Assembly: GCA_947176385.1 (NCBI GenBank)
Contig: CAMWQN010000008.1
Coordinates: 1-40,756, forward strand
Reading direction: 5' to 3'
From: an uncultured Rickettsiales bacterium
Lineage (GTDB): Bacteria > Pseudomonadota > Alphaproteobacteria > Rs-D84
Length of the DNA stretch: 40,756 bases
Shown: positions 7,656 to 15,925 of the stretch, in pieces
How the letters are laid out: each line of letters begins with the position of its first letter
Numbering within the stretch: position 1 is the stretch's first letter
Program-made: the position numbers and the translations under genes
The notes under the pieces: generated by a model
What the model was told of the DNA's origin: nothing
Databases searched by the model: none
Seen by the model: the letters and a program-made list of their open reading frames with translations, nothing else

Positions 7656-8006
7656 TGTCATTTTATAACTTAAATCAACCAGACTTTTTATTTCAGCAAT
7701 ATTTACTGTGTCATTTAATATAATTGAAATCCAATTTGCCTTGGACATATGATATGCGGGCTTGTATCCAGGACTTGCCAGCAGGGCACCCATCAGCCCT
7801 GTGTCACACTTTACATTCATCACATCAACCACACCATCCCCATCAACGCGCATGGTTTCGCATTTTACACCCATAAAAACAGCAAACCATTTGCGATTAT
7901 CAGTTCTGCGACATATGCCGTCTGATGGGCTGCGTGCCCATAAATGCTCAACAGGGGCATGATATTTCTTGGAAATATATTGTTCAATTTGTGTGCGCTG
8001 GTTCAT
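7644..8006 (-). CDS. MmcQ/YjbR family DNA-binding protein
   Basis: The 120-residue protein matches the YjbR/MmcQ (CyaY-like fold) family over its full length. It has an N-terminal helix (QIEQYISKKY), a central strand region with KWFAVFMGVK and CDTGLMGALL, the family segment YKPAYHMSKANWISIIL, and the C-terminal helix IKSLVDLSYKMT. The family is described as double-wing DNA-binding, but its biological role is poorly known. It is convergent with the orphan gene at 7128; a GC-rich hairpin (7637-7655) overlaps its stop codon. Confidence 0.85.
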   Translation of the reverse strand: MNQRTQIEQYISKKYHAPVEHLWARSPSDGICRRTDNRKWFAVFMGVKCETMRVDGDGVVDVMNVKCDTGLMGALLASPGYKPAYHMSKANWISIILNDTVNIAEIKSLVDLSYKMTAGK

Positions 8007-8146
8007 TGCGGGCGGTATTATATCATAATTTTGCAGATAATACTAGGAAATCAATTTGCTTGCGTTGGTTGCCCGAATAATAAACAATAGTACCAGGTTC
8101 TTGTAGTTTCGCAGAACCATAACCAGCATAACAAAGGACGAAGATT

Positions 8147-8488
8147 ATGCGCCAAGGAAAAGTAAAATGGTACAACGGTAAAAAATGTTTCGGCTTTATC
8201 AGCCCTGATACACCGAACGATGCAGGTAACACAGATGATGTATTTGTTCATTCCAGTGCATTAAAAGACGCAGGTATCAGATTTTTAAATGAAAACGATA
8301 TCGTTGAATTTGAAGAAGAAGATCGTAACGGTAAATTGTCTGTCACAACATTGAAATTGGTTCAACGTGACGAAGAATCCGCCCGTCGTTTCCAGGAACG
8401 TCGTGCCGAACGTCGTCGCGCCGCCGAAGACCGCAAACAACGCGAAGAAAAATCAACACGTCGTGGTTTCGCGTTCTGGAAAAAATAA
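8147..8488 (+). CDS. Cold-shock domain protein with Arg-rich tail
   Basis: Residues 1-70 are a cold-shock (OB-fold) domain with RNP1-like KCFGFI and RNP2-like DVFVH, the single-stranded nucleic-acid binding signature. Residues 75-113 add a strongly basic, Arg/Glu-rich tail (RRFQERRAERRRAAEDRK) absent from 70-residue CspA-type proteins. It probably acts as an RNA chaperone; the tail may strengthen RNA binding. An AAAGGA site precedes the ATG. A roughly 100-base untranslated leader contains a GGTTCT/AGAACC hairpin (8096-8118), the sort of place where thermoregulation of csp messages occurs (inference). A strong terminator follows. Confidence 0.92.
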   Translation: MRQGKVKWYNGKKCFGFISPDTPNDAGNTDDVFVHSSALKDAGIRFLNENDIVEFEEEDRNGKLSVTTLKLVQRDEESARRFQERRAERRRAAEDRKQREEKSTRRGFAFWKK

Positions 8489-8514
8489 TAATATTTATAT
8501 TTGATTTATTATGT

Positions 8515-8539
8515 ACGCCCGGTGTGTCCGGGCGTTTTT
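8515..8539 (+). terminator. Intrinsic terminator after the cold-shock gene
   Basis: An 8-bp stem ACGCCCGG / CCGGGCGT with a TGTGT loop and a T5 tail. Confidence 0.9.
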
Positions 8540-8598
8540 AATTGCAAACATATGGGCATGTGATATAATATTAAAATTGAATCAAAGGAGTTTTTATC

Positions 8599-9138
8599 AT
8601 GTGGACCGCTATTGCAATAGTTTGTGTTATTTTATTGTATTTTGTTTCCGTATATAATGGATTGGTTGCCCGCCGTAACCAGGCGCGCGAGGCATGGGCG
8701 ACTGTTGATACCCAATTGAAACGTCGTTATGACCTGATACCGAACCTGGTGTCCGCGGTCAAGGGTGCTGCTGCACATGAAAAGGATACATTAAGCCAGG
8801 TAACCGCTGCCCGTACCGCGGCAATGAAGGCAACAGGTCCAGATAAAGCAGACGCAGAAAACAAATTGACCCAGACATTAAAAAGCCTGTTTGCAATATC
8901 GGAAAGTTATCCGACACTGCGTGCAAATGAAAATTTCTTGGAATTGCAGCGTGAATTGACGGATACAGAAAACAAAATCCAGGCAACGCGTCAGTTCTAT
9001 AATACAACGGTAATGTCATTGAATACGCAAATTGAACAATTCCCATCAAATATTGTTGCGCGTACATTTGGGATATTGCCAGAAAAGTTGTTTGAAATCG
9101 ATGCCGCCGAACGCACCGCCCCACGGGTAGAGTTTTAA
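8599..9138 (+). CDS. lemA: LemA family membrane protein
   Basis: The 179-residue protein has one N-terminal transmembrane helix (about residues 3-20), then the LemA hallmark YNGLVARRNQAREAWATVDTQLKRRYDLIPNLV and a long helical bundle ending in NTTVMSLNTQIEQFPSNIVA. It faces the outside of the cytoplasmic membrane and is usually found with membrane proteases or TPM-domain proteins; no such partner is present here. The start is backed by AAAGGAG eight bases upstream. The gene is monocistronic between two terminators. Its exact function is unknown in the family. Confidence 0.93.
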   Translation: MWTAIAIVCVILLYFVSVYNGLVARRNQAREAWATVDTQLKRRYDLIPNLVSAVKGAAAHEKDTLSQVTAARTAAMKATGPDKADAENKLTQTLKSLFAISESYPTLRANENFLELQRELTDTENKIQATRQFYNTTVMSLNTQIEQFPSNIVARTFGILPEKLFEIDAAERTAPRVEF

Positions 9139-9153
9139 TAGCGCAGAAAATAC

Positions 9154-9182
9154 TTGATTTTCAAATAAAAACAATATAGACT
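9154..9182 (+). promoter_or_regulatory. Possible promoter upstream of rpsD
   Basis: TTGATT (9154-9159) and TAGACT (9177-9182) with a 17-base spacer. The hairpin-terminator at 9185-9230 begins almost at the predicted start site. This is a weak match, supported by context only. Confidence 0.3.
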
Positions 9183-9184
9183 AT

Positions 9185-9230
9185 GCACCGCTGGATAACC
9201 AGAACTGATTAACCGACGGTGCTTTTTTTT
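9185..9230 (+). terminator. Hairpin with T8 tail between lemA and rpsD
   Basis: An outer stem GCACCG / CGGTGC (9185-9190, 9217-9222) encloses a small CTGG-ATAA-CCAG hairpin, followed by eight T. It either ends lemA transcription or, if the promoter just before it is real, acts as an attenuator in the rpsD leader. S4 is a known regulator of its own leader in other bacteria. Confidence 0.7.
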
Positions 9231-9298
9231 GGTCCCACCGGGATAAGGATTCTGTGAAATGTCTGGCACAATAAAAAACCAAAAAAAGGATATTAATT

Positions 9299-9931
9299 AT
9301 GGCAAGAGCAGGCGCAAAACGCAGCACACGCAAATTGAAAATCGGACGTAGTCTGGGCGTGAACCTGTGGGGACAGGCAAAATCTCCATTTAACAAACGT
9401 AAATACAAACCTGGTCAGCATGGTCCAACATCACGTGGTGGTAATTCATCTGATTACGCAAAACAGATGCGTGCAAAGCAGACATTAAAGGGTTACTATG
9501 GCAATGTCGGCGAAAAGAAATTCCGTGCATACTATCTGGAAGCAGATAATATGAAGGGTGACACACCAGATAACTTGATTGGTTTGCTGGAACGTCGCTT
9601 GGACGCTGTTGTATATCGTGCAAAATTGGCACCAACAGTTTTCTCGGCACGTCAGTTGGTCAGCCACGGTCATATCTATGTTAATGACAAGCGCGTCAAA
9701 GTCGCGTCATACCAGGTAAAACCAGGTGATGTCATCACGGTCAGCGAAAAAGCAAAACAGATGCCATTGGTCGTTTTGGCTTTGGAATCTGGCGAACGTG
9801 CATGGCCTGATTACATCAACGTCGACAGTGCGAACTTCACTGCAACATTCACACGCGTACCAGCGTTTGCAGACGTTCCATATCCTGTCCAGATGTTCCC
9901 AGAACTGGTCGTCGAATTCTATTCTCGTTAA
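9299..9931 (+). CDS. rpsD: 30S ribosomal protein S4
   Basis: The 210-residue S4 starts [20 protein letters not shown]. It has the alphaproteobacterial-style N-terminus, the [10 protein letters not shown] segment, the S4 RNA-binding module ([34 protein letters not shown], about 95-130) and the conserved C-terminus ending [15 protein letters not shown]. It is a primary 16S rRNA binder that nucleates small-subunit assembly. It stands alone rather than in an alpha operon. AAAAAAAGGA precedes the start at good spacing. Terminator-like hairpins flank it on both sides. Confidence 0.98.
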   Translation: MARAGAKRSTRKLKIGRSLGVNLWGQAKSPFNKRKYKPGQHGPTSRGGNSSDYAKQMRAKQTLKGYYGNVGEKKFRAYYLEADNMKGDTPDNLIGLLERRLDAVVYRAKLAPTVFSARQLVSHGHIYVNDKRVKVASYQVKPGDVITVSEKAKQMPLVVLALESGERAWPDYINVDSANFTATFTRVPAFADVPYPVQMFPELVVEFYSR

Positions 9932-9950
9932 TAATCGGGAATGTGATACA

Positions 9951-9978
9951 AAAATCCGCCAGTTCGGCGGATTTTTTT
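9951..9978 (+). terminator. Intrinsic terminator after rpsD
   Basis: A 10-bp stem AAAATCCGCC / GGCGGATTTT with a short loop and a run of seven T. Confidence 0.92.
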
Positions 9979-10059
9979 GTTGGGGTTATATTTTGCGCTT
10001 TTATTTTAAACCAAAACGTCATATTATTAAGACAATAAGAATCAAAGGTATTTTTTATC

Positions 10060-11052
10060 ATGTCAAACGATATTATCTTAACAGGAATTAAACCAACCGG
10101 CATGCCACACTTAGGTAACTATGTCGGTGCCTTAAAACCATTGATAGAGCAGGCAAAAACAAACAAAACATACATGTTTATTGCGGACTTGCATGCGTTA
10201 AACATAATCCATGACCCAAAACTAATTCGCCAGCATACGTATGAAATTGCTGCGATATTGGTGGCATTGGGACTGGATTTAAATAACGCGGTTCTGTTCC
10301 GTCAGTCTGATATTGTCCAGGTTTATCAATTGGCAACATTGTTGATGAATGTCACGCCCAAGGGATTGATGAACCGTGCCCATTCGTATAAGGCATCTAT
10401 GGATAAAAACGCCGCTGCCGGATTGGACATGGACGCCGGTGTTAATATGGGCTTGTACACGTATCCGATTTTAATGGCTGCAGACATATTGCTGTATAAT
10501 ACAGATAAAGTCCCTGTTGGTGCGGATCAGAAGCAACACGTTGAATTCGCGCGTGATATTGCGGGATACTTTAATCATACATATGGCGAAACATTTAAGT
10601 TGCCAGAACCGATTATCGGCGAAACAACCGGTATTATCCCGGGATTGGATGGACGCAAGATGAGTAAATCATACGACAATACCATTCCATTGTTTGCGCC
10701 GGCAAACGAACTGAAAAAGAAAATTATGCGTATCATCACGGATTCAAAAATGCCGGATGAACCAAAAGACCCAGACACATCAACGATATTCCAACTGTAT
10801 CAGCACTTTGCAACAAGTGACGAAATCGCGGCATTACGTACGCGGTTTGCCGCTGGTGGTATGGGATATGGCACAGCCAAGACAATTTTGTTTGAAAAAA
10901 TTGATTCAGTGCTGGGGGCACGTCGTGCAGAATATGAACGATTAATGGCGAATACGTCTGAGTTGGATAAAATACTTGCTGATGGTGCAGCGCGCGCCAG
11001 TGTCGTCGCAGCCGATGTCTTGTCGCGTGTAAAACATGCTATGTTGGGCTAA
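10060..11052 (+). CDS. trpS: Tryptophanyl-tRNA synthetase
   Basis: The 330-residue class I synthetase attaches tryptophan to tRNA-Trp. The HIGH-like motif is PHLGNYVGAL (residues 16-25) and the KMSKS loop is GRKMSKSYDN near residue 205. The QKQHVEFARDIA helix and the C-terminal anticodon-binding helices are present. Length is typical. An AAAGG site precedes ATG 10060. It heads a probable operon with the SIMPL-domain gene (28 bp) and xerC. Confidence 0.97.
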   Translation: MSNDIILTGIKPTGMPHLGNYVGALKPLIEQAKTNKTYMFIADLHALNIIHDPKLIRQHTYEIAAILVALGLDLNNAVLFRQSDIVQVYQLATLLMNVTPKGLMNRAHSYKASMDKNAAAGLDMDAGVNMGLYTYPILMAADILLYNTDKVPVGADQKQHVEFARDIAGYFNHTYGETFKLPEPIIGETTGIIPGLDGRKMSKSYDNTIPLFAPANELKKKIMRIITDSKMPDEPKDPDTSTIFQLYQHFATSDEIAALRTRFAAGGMGYGTAKTILFEKIDSVLGARRAEYERLMANTSELDKILADGAARASVVAADVLSRVKHAMLG

Positions 11053-11080
11053 GAAACAATAAAAAAAGGGAGAAAAGGAA

Positions 11081-11818
11081 ATGAAAAAATCATTATTATG
11101 GGGTGCCACGGGTGCAGTTGTATTTTGTTTAATCATATGGGCATTTGGTACATTCAACAGCAATGATGAAGTGCGTACAATATCTGTTACTGGTGAATGT
11201 TTAACCACCGCGCCCAAGGACAGAACCGCAATCACATTGCGTGTAACGACATTGGATAAATCGGCGGCTGTGTCTATGAAGATGGCGACATCGAAAATTG
11301 CCGCAATAACAGATTATTTGAAAACCCAAGATGTCCAAATGCAAACAACGGAATTTAATTCATATGAAAAGTCAGAATGGGATCGTAATTTGCAAAAATC
11401 TGTATCATTGGGGATTGAAACCAGTATTGCTGTCGAAGTATCTGCTGATAATATCGATGCGATTGAACGCGTGATGACCAAATTTGCCGGTGAACCAAAG
11501 ATTTATTTTGAAAACCTGCGTATGTACACCAGCAGCGAAGCCATGAAGCCTATTTTGGAAGAATGCCTGGGTACAGCGGTCAAAAATGCCCATGCGCGTG
11601 CCAATGCATTGGCGGCGGGTACCGGTAATCGTGCGGGCAAAATGTTGGCTGTATCATATGGCGCGCCAACAGTAATGCAACCACGTGCGTCAAATTTCTT
11701 GCGTGCATCCGCAAAAATGGAAGCTGCAGGTGTAACCATGGATTCCGTTGCGGGCAGTATTGTATCCAAAGACACCGAAGTATCGGTTTCTGTATCTGCG
11801 GTATTTGAAATCAGATAA
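11081..11818 (+). CDS. SIMPL domain (DUF541) membrane-anchored protein
   Basis: The 245-residue protein has an N-terminal signal anchor (about residues 4-25). The SIMPL domain then runs from RTISVTGECLTTAPKDRTAITLRV to the closing DTEVSVSVSAVFEIR, with the family features VTTLDKSAAVS, a QTTEFNSYEK strand and a helical ALAAGTGNRAGKMLAVSYGAPT segment. SIMPL proteins are periplasmic or surface exposed and of unclear function; some relate to immune-signalling partners or BP26. GGGAGAAAAGG precedes the start. xerC begins two bases after the stop, so the two are coupled. Confidence 0.88.
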   Translation: MKKSLLWGATGAVVFCLIIWAFGTFNSNDEVRTISVTGECLTTAPKDRTAITLRVTTLDKSAAVSMKMATSKIAAITDYLKTQDVQMQTTEFNSYEKSEWDRNLQKSVSLGIETSIAVEVSADNIDAIERVMTKFAGEPKIYFENLRMYTSSEAMKPILEECLGTAVKNAHARANALAAGTGNRAGKMLAVSYGAPTVMQPRASNFLRASAKMEAAGVTMDSVAGSIVSKDTEVSVSVSAVFEIR

Positions 11819-11820
11819 AA

Positions 11821-12732
11821 ATGCATGACACGATTGTTGATTTTGTCGCGTACCTGACGGATGTGAAACATTATTCATCACATACTGCGTCTGCCTATGA
11901 AACCGACATTCGTGATTTTGTTACATTTTTCAATGAATATAACGGCACAGTGTGTGCGCCCACTGATTTAGCCCTGGCGGACACATTGTGCTTTCGTGCA
12001 TGGCTTGCATCGCGTCAGCGCAGGTCGCTGTCTGCAAAATCCACCGCGCGTGCCTTGTCATCCTTGCGTGGGTTTTATCGATTCTTGAACAAGAATAATA
12101 ATATCAAGAACGAGGCAATTTCCCTGATATCCGCACCACGCGTCCCACGTAAATTATCCAAGGCAATCGAAGTGTCCGACGTATCGGAAATTCATAACGC
12201 AATCCGCGAAACAGAAAGTGATAATCCATGGATTGCCGCCCGCGATTGGGCATTGGTCGTATTAATATTTGGCTGTGGCTTGCGTATATCCGAGGCGTTA
12301 TCCATAACCCACGCCGATATCAACCACCATCCCGATTGTTTGCGCATTGTGGGCAAGGGCAACAAAGAACGCATTGTTCCAGTCCTGCCGGCGGTCTGGG
12401 ATGCAATGGATAAATATCTGGCAATATGTCCGTTTGACAGGGACGTTGCATCGCCCGTGTTTCGCAGTGTGCGCGGTCTGCCCATGTCGCCACGCATGGC
12501 GCAAAAGGTTATTGAACACCTGCGCAACTATTTGCAGTTGCCAGATTATGTAACGCCCCATGCATTGCGTCATACATTTGCAAGCGTCTTGCTGGCGGGT
12601 GGGGCGGATTTGCGTTCGTTACAGGAATTGTTGGGACATTCATCCCTGTCCACCACACAGTTATATACCAAGGTTAATATGGCGGATATTATGTCCGCAT
12701 ATGAAAATGCGCATCCCCTGGGGCATTCATAA
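11821..12732 (+). CDS. xerC: Tyrosine recombinase XerC
   Basis: The 303-residue site-specific recombinase has an N-terminal SAM-like core-binding domain (1-95) and a C-terminal catalytic domain. Catalytic residues are visible as R in GCGLRISEAL, H and R in HALRHTFAS, H in LLGHSSLSTTQ, and the nucleophile Y in TTQLYTKVN. The tail AYENAHP is typical of alphaproteobacterial XerC rather than XerD. XerC resolves chromosome dimers at dif with XerD during division. It follows the SIMPL gene by two bases and ends before a bidirectional terminator. No attachment site or integrated element surrounds it, so a housekeeping role is likely. Confidence 0.9.
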   Translation: MHDTIVDFVAYLTDVKHYSSHTASAYETDIRDFVTFFNEYNGTVCAPTDLALADTLCFRAWLASRQRRSLSAKSTARALSSLRGFYRFLNKNNNIKNEAISLISAPRVPRKLSKAIEVSDVSEIHNAIRETESDNPWIAARDWALVVLIFGCGLRISEALSITHADINHHPDCLRIVGKGNKERIVPVLPAVWDAMDKYLAICPFDRDVASPVFRSVRGLPMSPRMAQKVIEHLRNYLQLPDYVTPHALRHTFASVLLAGGADLRSLQELLGHSSLSTTQLYTKVNMADIMSAYENAHPLGHS

Positions 12733-12768
12733 TGATGTCCTGTGGAATCGTGAACAGTGAATAAAAAA

Positions 12769-12791
12769 TCCCCCAAATGGGGGACTTTTTT
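12769..12791. terminator. Bidirectional terminator between xerC and RNase J
   Basis: The stem TCCCCC / GGGGGA has an AAAT loop, with A-rich sequence before and T-rich sequence after, so it can serve both convergent genes. Confidence 0.88.
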
Positions 12792-14640
12792 ATTTCTGCA
12801 CAAAGTGCACACTGTATTGCGGTTTTTTGTCTGCACCCAGTGACGCGCGTACAACCTTGTTCGATGCGACTTGGACCGCGCGAATCAGATTGTTATGGTC
12901 TTTGCGTTCTGCCTTGGTCAGGTTATCGATTGCCTTTACAATTTCAATCTGAATCTGACGTTTCATGAATCCTGTGTCATCGGTTTCAAAGATACCGGCA
13001 CTGGAAACCTCTGGCACGCCTTTCAAGAAACCACGCTTGTCAACCGGCAGGGTTACGAACACTGCGCCATTTGTTGCGATTTTACGACGGTTTTTATATA
13101 CCTGGTCGTTGGCACTGCGTTCTGTTTCACCTTCCATAACAACAAATCCTGTTTCGATTGTTTCTGCGACATATGGCGCGGCACCATCAGCCAACGCAAT
13201 CATTTCGCCGTTGTGCACAATCATCATGTATTTTGCACCACCGCGTTCCATCGCCATTTTACCGTTTAACATTTCATTAATGTAATCGCCGTGCATTGGG
13301 ACAGAAACCTGTGGATGGACCATATCATAGAAACGTTCCAATTCTGGACGACCGGCATGTCCACTGGCGTGCAAGTGATCGGTATCGTATATTGTATGTG
13401 TTTTAATACCCATACGTGCTAATTTGTTATACAGGTATGAAACATCCTGTTCGCGTCCTGGAATGATGATTGAGCTGAACAGGATTGTATCTGTTGGCTG
13501 CAATTTCATTTCTTTTACATGCCCGCGGCACAGACGTGTTAACATTGCGAACTGTTCACCCTGGGAACCGGTCAAGAATATCGCTTGCTTTTCCGCAGGT
13601 AAATCGCGAATTTCGCTGTGCAAATATACGTCGTCTTTGTTCAAGTATCCCATTTCCATACCCATTTCACGGAATTCTGGCAGACCGACATATGGAACCG
13701 GATTTGGATTACTGCGTTCTTTTATTGCTGCAACGCGACCGCTTGCACGGGCTGCTTCGGCAAACATTTTCATACGTGCGATGGAACGTGAATAACCTGT
13801 CACAATAACGCGACCTGGGGCGTTTTTCATCAGTTCAATAAATGTATCGCGGACCTGGGTTTCAGTGGTCTGCTTTTCCTGGCGGGATGCAGATGTTGAA
13901 TCGCACATACATGCCAGCAATTTTGGATCAGAACCAATTTCACGCAGACGCGCAAAATCTGTTGGAATTTCAACCGGGTTATCATCATTAAATGTCCAGT
14001 CCCCGGTGTGCAAGATTTTGCCCGCAGGTGTTTTGATGATTAACATCTGTGCTTCTGGAATAGAATGGGAAACATGGAATGTTTCGACCTGGAATGGATT
14101 TAAATCCAGGTTCGCACCATGATAGTCAAATTCAATGATGTCTTTTTTCGGGTTAAAGTCTAATTCAATTCCTGCAAATGTTTGACGCAAGATTTCAGCC
14201 GGAAAACGTGTGCAGTAAATTGGTTTTCTGAACTTTGGCCATATGTATTTTAATGCGCCGATGTGGTCTTCGTGACCGTGTGTGATAACGAATCCGACAA
14301 CATCTTTTTTACGCTTTTCCAGCCATGTTGTGTCGCAGTATTGAACGTCACCGGCACCGATTTCTTCTTCCAAGAATCCCATACCGCAATCAACGACCAG
14401 GTATTTACCTTTGTATTTATAAATATACATATTTTGCCCGACGTGTTCCAAACCGCCCAGCGCCATAAAGTATATTTTTTCATCGTTTTTATCGTTTTCA
14501 TGTTGTGGCGCCTCGGCTATTTTTGCAGGCATCTTGGGCGCATTACCACGTTTGCGTGGTGCATGTGCCGCGGCAGGCGTTGCCGCTTTTTTCTTGGCAG
14601 CCTGTTTTTCATCGGCTGCGTGATTATGTAATCTTACCAT
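12790..14640 (-). CDS. rnj: Ribonuclease J
   Basis: The 616-residue metallo-beta-lactamase/beta-CASP ribonuclease has dual 5'-exo- and endonuclease activity in RNA decay and maturation. The zinc site is HGHEDHIGAL (residues 121-130). Further motifs are HTGDWTFND, TGSQGE and the beta-CASP HASGHAGRPELE with PMHGDY near residues 430-460. The C-terminal RNase J-specific region is present. Residues 1-50 form an extra Lys/Ala/Pro-rich basic extension not needed for catalysis, perhaps for RNA or partner contact. AAGGAT precedes the ATG. The message has a leader of about 180 bases with a long hairpin, suggesting autoregulation by cleavage (inference). Confidence 0.96.
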   Translation of the reverse strand: MVRLHNHAADEKQAAKKKAATPAAAHAPRKRGNAPKMPAKIAEAPQHENDKNDEKIYFMALGGLEHVGQNMYIYKYKGKYLVVDCGMGFLEEEIGAGDVQYCDTTWLEKRKKDVVGFVITHGHEDHIGALKYIWPKFRKPIYCTRFPAEILRQTFAGIELDFNPKKDIIEFDYHGANLDLNPFQVETFHVSHSIPEAQMLIIKTPAGKILHTGDWTFNDDNPVEIPTDFARLREIGSDPKLLACMCDSTSASRQEKQTTETQVRDTFIELMKNAPGRVIVTGYSRSIARMKMFAEAARASGRVAAIKERSNPNPVPYVGLPEFREMGMEMGYLNKDDVYLHSEIRDLPAEKQAIFLTGSQGEQFAMLTRLCRGHVKEMKLQPTDTILFSSIIIPGREQDVSYLYNKLARMGIKTHTIYDTDHLHASGHAGRPELERFYDMVHPQVSVPMHGDYINEMLNGKMAMERGGAKYMMIVHNGEMIALADGAAPYVAETIETGFVVMEGETERSANDQVYKNRRKIATNGAVFVTLPVDKRGFLKGVPEVSSAGIFETDDTGFMKRQIQIEIVKAIDNLTKAERKDHNNLIRAVQVASNKVVRASLGADKKPQYSVHFVQK

Positions 14641-14669
14641 TTGGTATCCTTTTTTTATGTTTCTGCTGT

Positions 14670-14735
14670 GGTGGTATCACGAAATTCATTGCCAATAAAG
14701 ATGTGCTTTATTTGTAGTGAATCTGCGATACCACC
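14670..14735 (-). promoter_or_regulatory. Long hairpin in the RNase J 5' leader
   Basis: On the minus strand GGTGGTATCGC (14735-14725) pairs with GTGATACCACC (14680-14670), 11 bp with one G-U. Inside it AGATTCA pairs with TGAATTT and AATAAAG with CTTTATT, stacked with small internal loops. The structure ends about 30 bases before the RNase J start codon and leaves the ribosome site free. Confidence 0.65.
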
Positions 14736-14830
14736 GGTTTTATCCCCCACGCGGTTTATAGTCCAAATAAATTCATCAGGGGGTAATTCCTATCACATGT
14801 TTGGTGATGGAATGATTCTCTCAAGCCTTA

Positions 14831-14859
14831 ATAATACAGCCTTTTTTTCTGAAAGGCAA
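14831..14859 (-). promoter_or_regulatory. Probable promoter of RNase J
   Basis: On the minus strand TTGCCT (14859-14854) and TATTAT (14836-14831) are separated by 17 bases. The predicted start near 14824 gives a leader of about 184 bases. A GCCTTT/AAAGGC inverted repeat overlies the -35 and spacer. Confidence 0.45.
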
Positions 14860-14860
14860 G

Positions 14861-14887
14861 AAAAAACGCCCCCGTGCCAGGGGGCGT
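14861..14887 (-). terminator. Intrinsic terminator after the Cys-rich EF-hand gene
   Basis: An 8-bp stem ACGCCCCC / GGGGGCGT; on the minus strand it is followed by a run of T. It lies just downstream of the gene ending at 14907. Confidence 0.88.
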
Positions 14888-14906
14888 AAATATTAACGCA
14901 AAAAAC

Positions 14907-15476
14907 TTATTCTGCGTCTTCTACTACTTCAACGACTTCGACGCTGGCAGTTTCTTGTTCTTGAACCTGGTTGCGCATTTGACGTTTGATTTCACGATAT
15001 TCTTCGCGTGTGATGCAACCGTCTTGGTTAATGTCCATTGCTGGCAATAATTCACGCAATTTTGGGCATTTTACAGATTCTTCGACCATGCATCCGTTTT
15101 GTGCAAAATGAACGCGTGGACCGCGCATACCCTTGCCACAGCAGCATACTTTTGCAGCGGCAAATCCCAATGCCAACAAAATCAAAGCGATGATTAATTT
15201 CTTAACAAAGTGACCAAAACCATGACAATGGCATTTGCATTTTGAACCGCAATCGCAACCTGTGCCACAGTTGCAGTTTGCACCACAATGGCAATTTGCG
15301 CCACATTTGCAGTTGTGCATGTCATTCATTACGACATCTGATGCCATCATATTCATTTTTGGTGCTGATTTGGCAGATGTTGCACGTGTTGTTTTCTTTT
15401 GTGTGGTTTTTTTAGTAACTGTTTTTTTGGCAGCAACTGGTTTTGCAGTTGTTTTCTTGGTTGTTTTTATTGCCAT
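14907..15476 (-). CDS. Lys/Thr-rich, Cys-cluster, single-TM, EF-hand protein
   Basis: A 189-residue protein of unusual layout that I cannot assign to a named family. Residues 1-40 are a histone-H1-like Lys/Thr/Ala tract. Residues 56-84 hold eleven cysteines in a repeating C-x-C-G-x-x-C pattern resembling metallothionein. A hydrophobic helix spans about 93-110, directly followed by CCC (111-113). Residues 148-159 form a canonical EF-hand loop (D148, N150, D152, G153, E159). The acidic C-terminus ends VEVVEDAE. Membrane topology is unclear. A metal-binding or sensing role is inference from the cysteines and EF-hand. A strong AAAGGAAAGGA ribosome site precedes the ATG, and the gene has its own terminator. 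Confidence 0.7.
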   Translation of the reverse strand: MAIKTTKKTTAKPVAAKKTVTKKTTQKKTTRATSAKSAPKMNMMASDVVMNDMHNCKCGANCHCGANCNCGTGCDCGSKCKCHCHGFGHFVKKLIIALILLALGFAAAKVCCCGKGMRGPRVHFAQNGCMVEESVKCPKLRELLPAMDINQDGCITREEYREIKRQMRNQVQEQETASVEVVEVVEDAE

Positions 15477-15574
15477 ATTCCTTTCCTTTTGGTTAACAGG
15501 GTAATTTTATTCAATATTAGATTTTAAGTAAAGTGAAAAATTCCATACTGCCAGCATCACAAGTTTTTATGTAT

Positions 15575-15606
15575 AAAAAAATCCCACCGATTGGCAGGAT
15601 TTTTTC
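15575..15606. terminator. Terminator after hup
   Basis: AAAAAATCC and GGATTTTTT arms enclose a partly paired loop, with A- and T-runs on both sides. It lies 20 bases downstream of the HU stop and can also act on the other strand. Confidence 0.78.
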
Positions 15607-15625
15607 TAAACACAAATAAAACGAT

Positions 15626-15898
15626 TTAGTTCAAAGTGTCTTTCAAAGCTTTACCTGGTTTGAACTTAGGCTGAACAGAAGCTGGGATTTTGATAGCAGC
15701 GCCTGTCTGTGGGTTGCGACCAGTTGTTGCTTTGCGTTTTGCGGTTGTGAATGTACCAAAACCGACCAAACGAACTTCGCCTTTCTTTTTCAGAACTTTT
15801 GTAACTGTGTTGATGAAAGAATCCAGGCATGCTGCTGCAGTTGCTTTTGTAACGTCAACATCGTTTGCGATGGCTTCAATCAGTTGCTGTTTGTTCAT
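15626..15898 (-). CDS. hup: DNA-binding protein HU
   Basis: The 90-residue histone-like protein starts MNKQQLIEAIANDVDVTKA. It has the GFGTF turn and the DNA-grasping arm TGRNPQTGAAIKIPA, ending KPGKALKD. HU dimers bend and compact DNA without strong sequence preference. AAAGGAG lies six bases before the ATG. The gene has a near-perfect promoter and an unusually structured leader of about 145 bases. It is flanked by terminators, so it is monocistronic. Confidence 0.97.
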   Translation of the reverse strand: MNKQQLIEAIANDVDVTKATAAACLDSFINTVTKVLKKKGEVRLVGFGTFTTAKRKATTGRNPQTGAAIKIPASVQPKFKPGKALKDTLN

Positions 15899-15925
15899 GT
15901 GTTTCTCCTTTCATGAATTGATGTA

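Noticed and set aside
11821..12732. XerC as integrase of a mobile element
   Set aside because: No attachment-site duplication, phage or transfer genes nearby, and the tail matches chromosomal XerC.
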